A stretch of DNA of 18,366 bases from JBCLLP01 sp039738635 (GTDB taxonomy: Bacteria; Patescibacteriota; Saccharimonadia; CAILAD01; BJGX01): assembly GCA_039738635.1 (NCBI GenBank), contig JBCLLN010000012.1, positions 1 to 18,366 on the forward strand, read 5' to 3'. Under the pieces are notes generated by a model. It was not told the origin of the DNA. It ran no database searches and worked only from the letters and a program-made list of their open reading frames with translations. The position numbers and the translations under genes are program-made. Within the stretch, counting starts at the first letter, position 1; each line of letters begins with the position of its first letter. Positions 1 through 5,092 of this stretch are shown here, in pieces.

Positions 1-2
1 TC

Positions 3-263
3 AAGTTTGTAGGAATTGTGGCATGCGTTGCACTGCTCTTGGGGATTTTACTAATCTCACAAGGAGGCAAGATCAACTTTGCAATGCCTCAGCAGTGTTC
101 TGAGGTTAAAAAAGCGCAAGCTGGCAATTCTCCAACCTTTTGGGATTATGCCGTTCAGCATTACCCCAATTCTGACCCCCGAGGGGTAACGGACCGGCTC
201 GTAGAGCTGAATGGTCCTACCTTTAGGGGTGGAACAATATATGTACCAGTGAGCTGTAGATAA
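3..263 (+). CDS. Membrane-anchored LysM-like small protein, C-terminal part (YneA-like), 5' partial
   Basis: The reading frame is open to the left edge of the window, so this is the C-terminal 86 residues of a gene that starts upstream. A GTG at 18 could serve as a start, but nothing like a ribosome site precedes it. The visible part has one hydrophobic segment (about residues 3-18 of the fragment, VGIVACVALLLGILLI), then a polar region and a LysM-like domain with the usual landmarks: a FWDYA element, a YPNSDPRGV helix, an ELNG turn and a final GGTIYVPV strand. The spacing of DPR, LNG and the terminal VPV resembles YneA, the SOS-induced division inhibitor of Firmicutes, often next to lexA. 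It probably sits in the membrane with the LysM domain outside, binding peptidoglycan. Two Cys flank the LysM domain. LysM assignment moderate; YneA function is only a resemblance. Confidence 0.6.
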   Translation, partial: KFVGIVACVALLLGILLISQGGKINFAMPQQCSEVKKAQAGNSPTFWDYAVQHYPNSDPRGVTDRLVELNGPTFRGGTIYVPVSCR

Positions 264-278
264 TTTTACGGCTCTTAC

Positions 279-305
279 AAGACCCACCCTAACCAGGCGG
301 GTCTT
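279..305. terminator. Hairpin terminator between convergent genes
   Basis: A 10-bp stem with one mismatch (outer arm AAGACCC/GGGTCTT) around a 7-nt loop lies 15 bp after the LysM-protein stop. An AT-rich stretch ending in a run of T (319-324) follows on the plus strand. It sits between two convergent genes and could end transcripts from both sides, but only the plus side has T-rich sequence after the stem. Confidence 0.6.
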
Positions 306-315
306 AATTATTGTA

Positions 316-807
316 TTATTTTTTACTAAAAAATCCAGATATTTTAGCCACTAAACCAGTCTTCGGTGGAGTCTCTGGTGTTACTGGTACTTCTGGCATG
401 ACTGGTGTTCCTGAGTCTGCTGGTACTTCTGGCATGACTGATGGTTCTGTTGGTGACTCTGGCATGACTGGTGTTCCTGAGTCTGCTGGTACTTCTAGCA
501 TGGCTGATGGTTCTGGGGTTACTGGTTCTGGGGTTACTGGTTCTGGGGTTACTGGTTCTGCTGGTGACTCTGACATGGCTGATGGTTCTGTGGTTACTGG
601 TTCTGGGGTTACTGGTTCTGCTGGTGACTCTGGCATGGCTGATGGTTCTGGGGTTACTGGTTCTGCTGGTGACTCTGGCATGGCTGATGGTTCTGGGGTT
701 ACTGGTTCTGCTGGTGACTCTGGCATGACTGATGGTCCTGTGATGCCGTCTAAATTTGGTGTTGTTGGATCTAATTGTTCTGGGCGTGGTGTCTCTACGG
801 CTGTCAT
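316..807 (-). CDS. Proline-rich tandem-repeat protein, low complexity
   Basis: A 163-residue protein built almost wholly of Pro, Glu, Ser, Thr, Ala and Val. Two modules alternate: a 5-residue VTPEP unit and a 10-residue unit of type SAMPESPAEP. The protein ends in a short hydrophobic and basic tail (GLVAKISGFFSKK). The minus strand is chosen because an AAGGAG ribosome site stands 7 nt before the ATG and a TATAAT box lies a little further upstream (842-847). The competing plus-strand frame has neither. There is no signal peptide or domain. Such Pro/Glu-rich repeats are usually extended and disordered, serving as linkers, spacers or surface stalks. The 163-residue product could also be cytoplasmic, with the basic tail touching the membrane. 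Function unknown; the gene call itself is fairly secure. Confidence 0.7.
   Translation of the reverse strand: MTAVETPRPEQLDPTTPNLDGITGPSVMPESPAEPVTPEPSAMPESPAEPVTPEPSAMPESPAEPVTPEPVTTEPSAMSESPAEPVTPEPVTPEPVTPEPSAMLEVPADSGTPVMPESPTEPSVMPEVPADSGTPVMPEVPVTPETPPKTGLVAKISGFFSKK
419..739. repeat. Tandem 15-bp and 30-bp modules inside the proline-rich gene
   Basis: On the plus strand a 15-bp unit (GGGGTTACTGGTTCT) and a 30-bp unit (GCTGGTGACTCTGGCATGGC followed by TGATGGTTCT) alternate with no gaps. The 15-bp unit is at 515, 530, 545, 590 (one change), 605, 650 and 695. The 30-bp unit is at 560, 620, 665 and 710, with more diverged relatives at 419 and 485. The combined 45-bp period at 605-649, 650-694 and 695-739 is nearly identical, which points to recent slippage or unequal recombination. 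Every unit is a multiple of three, so copy-number change keeps the reading frame. Confidence 0.9.
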
Positions 808-841
808 AATTTAACTCCTTTTATAATTCAGTAATGCTTAT

Positions 842-847
842 ATTATA
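842..847 (-). promoter_or_regulatory. Candidate -10 box for the proline-rich gene
   Basis: The minus strand reads TATAAT here, 34 nt before the ATG at 807, leaving room for the AAGGAG ribosome site. No convincing -35 hexamer is seen at 16-18 nt. Confidence 0.4.
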
Positions 848-881
848 TACACTCTTTAGTACAAATTGTCCAATTATTAGG

Positions 882-910
882 TTGAAATGTAGCCGTAATT
901 ATGTTATTAT
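882..910 (+). promoter_or_regulatory. sigma-70-type promoter of the tRNA-Glu gene
   Basis: TTGAAA (882-887) and TATTAT (905-910) are separated by 17 nt, the ideal spacing for the housekeeping sigma factor. Transcription would start near 917, about 27 nt before the mature tRNA. Confidence 0.65.
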
Positions 911-943
911 TACAATGGTTATTTTAGCTTAAAAACAGTTATT

Positions 944-1018
944 GGTCCCATCGTCTAGGGGTTAGGACATCAGGTTTTCATTCTGATAACAGGGGTTCGA
1001 ATCCCCTTGGGATCACCA
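944..1018 (+). tRNA. tRNA-Glu, anticodon UUC
   Basis: The 75-nt sequence folds as a standard cloverleaf. The acceptor stem is GGTCCCA with TGGGATC (one G-T pair). The anticodon stem TCAGG/TCTGA holds the 7-nt loop TTTTCAT with anticodon TTC at 977-979. The T arm has AGGGG, TTCGAAT and CCCCT. The 3' CCA is encoded in the DNA (1016-1018). It aligns closely with E. coli tRNA-Glu through the D arm and T arm. It stands alone, between the proline-rich gene and the coiled-coil membrane protein gene, with its own promoter. No integrase or attachment-site duplication is seen beside it. Confidence 0.95.
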
Positions 1019-1035
1019 TTTATTTTTAATCAATA

Positions 1036-1050
1036 TTAGATATTATCTAA
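1036..1050. promoter_or_regulatory. 15-bp perfect palindrome, possible operator
   Basis: TTAGATATTATCTAA is a perfect inverted repeat with 7-bp arms and one central base, 17 bp after the tRNA gene and about 105 bp before the next start codon. It has no T run after it, so a terminator role is weak. A binding site for a dimeric regulator is possible but unproven. Confidence 0.3.
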
Positions 1051-1156
1051 GTTACAGCCGGTATTTTTTGTTTGGGTCAGTAGATACATTAATATACTGC
1101 AAAATATGAGCCTATAATTGGTAATAATTAAAATAATGCCCTAAGGAGTTTTATAT

Positions 1157-1702
1157 ATGACTAAGCAGAAAGAAATAGCCGAGTTAAAGAGAGAGATTGA
1201 AAATTTAAAGACTAATATAAATAGTAGCAAAGAGCCGGCTATAAAAGATGGCTTTAAGAGTCGACTTGTTGAAGTCCAAAAAAATAAACAGAAAATAGAA
1301 AATAGAAAATTACTCTTTTTTGGGATTATTCCTTTAATAATTATAATTCTATTGTTAGTTTTGATTATATTTTCATTGTTCTACCTGACCAAACAAAAAA
1401 CTACTAAACCTACAAATAATCCAAATGTAAGCTCGAATCCAAATATTGTATCTCAGACCGAGGTTGAGGCAATAGTTAGTAGAGTTGGTATGCTAATTGA
1501 TTTGCCCAAGGATGAAACCCCCACGCTCGCCACCGTACTAGATAAGGACAAGCTTAAAGATCAGCCGTTCTTTGCTAACGCCCAAAACGGCGATAAGATA
1601 CTCATCTATATCAAAGCCAAGAAGTCTATAATTTGGCGACCCTCTGAAAACAAAATTATCAATTCTGGGCCAATAACTAACATAGACAATACTATGGAGT
1701 AG
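1157..1702 (+). CDS. Coiled-coil, single-pass membrane protein of unknown function
   Basis: A 181-residue protein with three parts. Residues 3-49 form a charged helix with a heptad-like pattern, likely a cytoplasmic coiled coil. Residues 53-78 are one strongly hydrophobic membrane segment. After an Asn/Ser/Thr linker comes a small outer domain (about 100-176) with the phrases MLIDLPKDETP, DQPFFANA and NGDKILIY. I believe similar domains recur in hypothetical membrane proteins of CPR bacteria, but I know no named function. The start is well supported: AAGGAG lies 8 nt before the ATG, and a TATAAT box lies at 1113-1118. It ends in adjacent TAG and TAA codons, 11 bp before the peptidase gene, so the two probably share a transcript. 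Confidence 0.75.
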   Translation: MTKQKEIAELKREIENLKTNINSSKEPAIKDGFKSRLVEVQKNKQKIENRKLLFFGIIPLIIIILLLVLIIFSLFYLTKQKTTKPTNNPNVSSNPNIVSQTEVEAIVSRVGMLIDLPKDETPTLATVLDKDKLKDQPFFANAQNGDKILIYIKAKKSIIWRPSENKIINSGPITNIDNTME

Positions 1703-1713
1703 TAAACTTTAAA

Positions 1714-3183
1714 ATGGCTTTTATGCAAAAAAAGACAACACATGGCAAAACTGAAAAGAGAATACTTGAGAACTATATTGAGGCTAAGCTTTTGGTTGAA
1801 GATAAAAAATACAACAAAGCAAACAGTATTCTTAATGATATACTCCTCAGCCAAGACGTGAAGTCAAACTTACCAATTGAACAATACATTGATTATTTGA
1901 TGTTATTTAGAAAAGTGAATTTCCTAGAAAAGAAATATGACACAGCTCGCTTACTTGAAGAAGAGATAATTGATTCATTATTTGGTAAAAAGATACAACC
2001 TGAAGATTATCTTACTATTGATCCGCAAGCATCACCAAAACCACTCTTAACCGAGCTTACGCTAAGCGAGATGATTGGGACATACATAGCTAAGAATATC
2101 TTCTATACAGCAAGTCTAGAAAACAATAAAAAACCAAAAGAAGCTGACTTAAGCTTAGCAAAGAAACCTTACAAACAAACCTATGGCCTGTCAGAGAAAG
2201 AATATCACAAGAAATTCAGTAAAGAGAGTAGGAAGAACAAACCAAAAAACTATACTCTTAGAAACGCTGTCGTTATTATCTTGTTGTTGCTTAGTGTTTA
2301 CGTATACCCAACAGTATCAGATGGTGCCACGGTTGTTTGGAATAATATTTATGCAAGTGACTCCATAAAAGAAATAGCAAACAATAGTGGGTTTAACCTT
2401 CATGGTAAGGCACTATTCTACCAAACTAACCCCGAATTAGTTACGGCTGATCAGTTACATCACAGCTGCCCATCAGCTAACGAATCTGCTATTGAGTTTG
2501 GCTGTTATATCCCAAAAGGTAATAAGATTTATATACTTGCAGTGGGCGACCCGGACTTAAAAGGAATTCAGTATACAACGGCTGCACATGAGACTCTCCA
2601 CTCAATATTCGTTAAACTAAACAAAGCAGATAGGCAGAATATCGTGGATTTACTGCGTGCAATATATAATGATACTACATCAACTAGCTCAAAACTACTA
2701 CATGAAAAACTAAAATTGTATGAGAATGAAAGTTCGGTGATTGATAATGAACTTCATTCATTCTTTGGGAGTGAGGTTCGTAGTTCGGGTAATACTGTGG
2801 CAATTGAAGAGTATTATCGCAAATACTTCGATGACAGAGTAATATCTATTATTGCTAGTGAACATTTTGAGAGTAGTATAAAAGCGAAAACAAATGCACT
2901 AGAGTTAAGAAGAATAAGTCTAAATTCAACAAGTATTGATCTTAACAACTACAAGCATCAATATCTCGACAGTATTGAGGCTGCAATGCAAGCTAATTCA
3001 TATTACGGGGACATCAATACCTATAACATTAATGTAGGTATTTATAATAAGAATTTGGTAATATATAAAGACAAGGTCAGCAAGCTGAACGCCGACATAG
3101 ATAAATTTAATAGCGATGTTGAAGAATTCAACAAGGTGCTAAAAACATTCTATCCAACAAAAGCACCAATACAACCTAAGTAA
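1714..3183 (+). CDS. Membrane-anchored HExxH metallopeptidase-like protein
   Basis: A 489-residue protein. Residues 1-180 are charged and helical, resembling tetratricopeptide-type helices. One membrane segment lies at about 184-200. The outer part holds the zinc motif H292-E-T-L-H296 (in AAHETLHS), the hallmark of zinc peptidases. E346 in the conserved-looking phrase NELHSFFGSEV is a candidate third ligand, followed by EEYYRKYFDDR. Residues about 390-475 are helical, rich in Asn, Lys and Asp, likely coiled coil. Two Cys (252, 264) before the motif could form a disulfide. I infer a surface protease; cell-wall or partner-protein processing is a guess. The start lacks a close ribosome site (a GGAG is 14 nt upstream, inside the preceding gene), so ATG 1714 or the in-frame ATG at 1723 are both possible. 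Confidence 0.75.
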   Translation: MAFMQKKTTHGKTEKRILENYIEAKLLVEDKKYNKANSILNDILLSQDVKSNLPIEQYIDYLMLFRKVNFLEKKYDTARLLEEEIIDSLFGKKIQPEDYLTIDPQASPKPLLTELTLSEMIGTYIAKNIFYTASLENNKKPKEADLSLAKKPYKQTYGLSEKEYHKKFSKESRKNKPKNYTLRNAVVIILLLLSVYVYPTVSDGATVVWNNIYASDSIKEIANNSGFNLHGKALFYQTNPELVTADQLHHSCPSANESAIEFGCYIPKGNKIYILAVGDPDLKGIQYTTAAHETLHSIFVKLNKADRQNIVDLLRAIYNDTTSTSSKLLHEKLKLYENESSVIDNELHSFFGSEVRSSGNTVAIEEYYRKYFDDRVISIIASEHFESSIKAKTNALELRRISLNSTSIDLNNYKHQYLDSIEAAMQANSYYGDINTYNINVGIYNKNLVIYKDKVSKLNADIDKFNSDVEEFNKVLKTFYPTKAPIQPK

Positions 3184-3261
3184 ACTAACTCAGTATTACT
3201 AGGTAAGAGTTTTCCATATACTTAGTCAGCTAACATAAGATTCCAATACTCTTGCACTAAC

Positions 3262-3332
3262 TTCACCATTTGTTTCTAAGAACGCCAAGCATAATAAAAT
3301 GATATAAAACCTATTGTCCTGTTAGGACTCAC
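3262..3332. repeat. Direct repeat copy A (71 bp), upstream of the methyltransferase
   Basis: This 71-bp stretch matches 4273-4344 in the same orientation, with a handful of mismatches and one indel. It has a 28-bp identical block at its right end and a 16-bp identical block (CCAAGCATAATAAAAT) in the middle. It carries a short hairpin GTCCT-GTT-AGGAC. The rest of the 3184-3382 intergenic region holds no gene that I can see. Confidence 0.85.
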
Positions 3333-3370
3333 TAGCTATGTTTTGGTAAGTTAAAAAGTAATAACTTTGC

Positions 3371-3376
3371 TATACT
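3371..3376 (+). promoter_or_regulatory. -10 box placed for a leaderless methyltransferase mRNA
   Basis: TATACT ends 6 nt before the ATG at 3383, so transcription would begin at or next to the A of the start codon. No Shine-Dalgarno sequence precedes the ATG. A -35 element at normal spacing is not clear. Confidence 0.5.
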
Positions 3377-3382
3377 TGCTTC

Positions 3383-4135
3383 ATGAATAAAATTAATGAC
3401 TATGACTCTTTCGCCGCCGAACGCCAGGCCGATATCAAAAGCGGCAAAATGAAGTCTCACTACTACACTGAAAAGCCAGCTATGAAGAAGATGCTACCAA
3501 GCCTTGCAAATAAAAAGGTATTATTGCTAGGTTGTGGCACGGGTGATGAGTCTAAACTACTCGAGGAGAGTGGTGCTACTGGGTTGGTTGGAATCGACGC
3601 ATCACTTGGTTCTATAGAACTAGCGAAGAAAACTTTTCCAAAACACACTTTCCAGCTAGGTGATATGAACAAATTAGAGTTTAAGGATAGCTCATTTGAC
3701 TTTGTGTATAGCAGTCTCGTTTTAAACTATGCCCCAAAGCCTTTAAAAGTTTACAAAGAAGTTTTTCGTATATTGAAGCCAGGAGGCCAGTTCCAGCTTT
3801 CTATCCCACATCCCGCCAGGTGGGCCGGCGAGGAGCTAGAAATAAACGGCGTCAAATCAAAAGTCCTCGGATTTTCCGAGGATGAATCCCAGCCTCACCT
3901 TTATGGGAGTTATATGCGCTATGAGCAAGGCGAATTTACTTTTCAGGGGGGCGAAACGCTTCGTTTCTGGATAGGGCCACCAAGTATGCACTTCAGGCTG
4001 CTAAAAGATGCTGGGTTCAGCATCGATGATTTTATTGAAACCCAGGTGGTTGAGGATGCCAAAAACGACGATCCATATTATTTCGAGCGATTCAGTAACT
4101 TTCCTCAATTCACACTATTTCTGGCAACTAAATAG
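3383..4135 (+). CDS. Class I SAM-dependent methyltransferase
   Basis: A 250-residue soluble enzyme with the Rossmann-type methyltransferase core. Motif I is LLLGCGTGDES (47-57). D72 follows the second strand (VGIDAS) and should bind the ribose of S-adenosylmethionine. GDMNKLEF (93-100) and FDFVYSSLVLNY supply the adenine side, and the post-III motif is RILKPGGQFQLSIPHP. The C-terminal 100 residues, with WAGEELEINGVKSK and ETLRFWIGPPSM, form a substrate cap. The layout is that of UbiE/Tam-like small-molecule methyltransferases (Methyltransf_11), which act on small molecules; the substrate cannot be told from the sequence. The gene stands alone between two direct repeats. The start is leaderless in appearance. 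Class call strong, substrate unknown. Confidence 0.85.
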   Translation: MNKINDYDSFAAERQADIKSGKMKSHYYTEKPAMKKMLPSLANKKVLLLGCGTGDESKLLEESGATGLVGIDASLGSIELAKKTFPKHTFQLGDMNKLEFKDSSFDFVYSSLVLNYAPKPLKVYKEVFRILKPGGQFQLSIPHPARWAGEELEINGVKSKVLGFSEDESQPHLYGSYMRYEQGEFTFQGGETLRFWIGPPSMHFRLLKDAGFSIDDFIETQVVEDAKNDDPYYFERFSNFPQFTLFLATK

Positions 4136-4163
4136 TTCTAGCTTCCATCTCTGCTTATAAACA

Positions 4164-4236
4164 AGGGTTAATCTCCCTACGGCAATCAATCTAGGCGGGT
4201 TAGAACCCCTAAAGTAGGTCATACCACCGATTGATT
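4164..4236. other. Hairpin-rich intergenic segment after the methyltransferase
   Basis: Three nested or adjacent inverted repeats can be drawn. AGGG/CCCT (4164-4167, 4175-4178) lies first. An outer AATCAATC/GATTGATT arm pair (4184-4191 and 4229-4236) encloses GGGT-TAGA-ACCC (4197-4208). No T run follows. It may be the 3' end of the methyltransferase mRNA or a small structured RNA. There is no ORF with coding signals in 4136-4333. Confidence 0.3.
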
Positions 4237-4272
4237 CCTGGTAGAATATGGTACTCATTCGATGTCGCATGG

Positions 4273-4344
4273 TTCACCAATTGTTTTTAATAAATACCAA
4301 GCATAATAAAATTATGTAAAACCTATTGTCCTGTTAGGACTCAC
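4273..4344. repeat. Direct repeat copy B (72 bp), downstream of the methyltransferase
   Basis: This is the second copy of the repeat at 3262-3332, same orientation, 1,011 bp away. The minus-strand SH3-like gene ends inside it: its TAA stop lies in the loop region of the GTCCT/AGGAC hairpin. On the minus strand the hairpin is followed by AATAGGTTTTA, so it could work as a weak terminator for that gene. A second inverted pair CATAAT/ATTATG is intact in this copy and degraded in copy A. Confidence 0.85.
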
Positions 4345-4933
4345 CTTTGGCAACAGCAGCTATTATGCTTTTATTTCCTTCTCCGTCCTCGGCTACATTA
4401 CCCTTGTTTGTGACGGCAACAACTGTACCATTATTATTGGCAGATGTGATACTAATATCATCGCCATTTGTGTTTGTAAGACCGCCGTTATTACCCGTAA
4501 AATAATACTCTCTACCTTTGGCATCAAGTACTAGCCACCAGGTACCATTAATATCTGCGCCAACTTTTACTGGGTTTACCGCAGTAAATTTATGGCCATC
4601 TAAATTCCATCTATTTGACGACCCATCAGCTTCTTCTTCAACCACTTTTGGCTGGTGTCGAACATTAAGCAAGGCACTATCAACAATTATTGTGTTAGCA
4701 CTAAAGGATATCTTATCCCCTGGCTTGAGGTTGTCTATATCTAAATTTCTACCTTTTTCTGCTTGCTCACTACTTAACGATTCAGCAGGGCTAATTGTAT
4801 CAGTATCAGAGCGCATCAGGTTAATAGAAGCCGCAATTGTCATTGCAGACAAAACAGTCGCTGTTAACTTTCTTTGCCAGCTACTTCTCCTATCGGGATT
4901 TTCTGATCTTGAGTGTGGTATTCCATTTTCCAT
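4334..4933 (-). CDS. Signal-anchored SH3-like surface protein, hypothetical
   Basis: A 199-residue protein. The N-terminus is polar and basic (RSSWQRK), followed by one moderately hydrophobic stretch at about 23-40, which reads as a signal peptide or anchor. A Ser/Glu-rich linker leads to a compact region at about 72-147 (PGDKISFSA, ALLNVRHQP, WNLDGHKFTAVNPVKV, TWWLVLDAKGREYYF). This has the beta-rich pattern of bacterial SH3 domains, usually found on cell-wall-binding proteins. The C-terminal 50 residues are rich in Asn, Gly, Thr and Ala and look like exposed beta repeats. The gene runs away from enolase and ends within a dispersed repeat. No ribosome site is seen. A TATAAT box lies only 2 nt before the ATG, too close to be its promoter, so the true start may be different. 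Confidence 0.6.
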   Translation of the reverse strand: MENGIPHSRSENPDRRSSWQRKLTATVLSAMTIAASINLMRSDTDTISPAESLSSEQAEKGRNLDIDNLKPGDKISFSANTIIVDSALLNVRHQPKVVEEEADGSSNRWNLDGHKFTAVNPVKVGADINGTWWLVLDAKGREYYFTGNNGGLTNTNGDDISITSANNNGTVVAVTNKGNVAEDGEGNKSIIAAVAKGES

Positions 4934-5050
4934 AGATTATATTTAAGATACCATAATGCTTTTGGCTAGTCTAGGGCGTTATTGCCTGTACGCGAGTAAG
5001 TACACAGATACTTTTGCTACACAAAAAACAAAATCTTTTATCCCAAATAA

Positions 5051-5080
5051 TTACTTATATATTAATGCTTATGTTATAAT
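5051..5080 (+). promoter_or_regulatory. Enolase promoter with a very short leader
   Basis: TTACTT (5051-5056) and TATAAT (5075-5080) are 18 nt apart. The expected start site near 5087 leaves a leader of only about 6 nt before the ATG at 5093, too short for a Shine-Dalgarno sequence. Confidence 0.6.
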
Positions 5081-5092
5081 TTAAGCAATCTT

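Noticed and set aside
419..739. CRISPR-like array
   Set aside because: The units abut with no unique spacers, are multiples of three and lie inside an expressed-looking reading frame. No cas gene is present.
311..814. Plus-strand frames across the proline-rich gene (167 aa at 311-814 and 85 aa at 471-728)
   Set aside because: They are shadows created by the 15-bp period of the repeats. Neither has a ribosome site, while the minus strand has AAGGAG at ideal spacing and a TATAAT box.
944..1018. tRNA-Glu as an integration site for a mobile element
   Set aside because: No integrase and no repeated copy of the tRNA 3' end was found in the window.
4518..4946. 142-aa plus-strand frame opposite the SH3-like gene
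   Set aside because: No ribosome site, no recognisable domain, and it is antisense to a frame with signal anchor and SH3-like pattern. The minus-strand call is itself only moderate, so this is less certain than other rejections.
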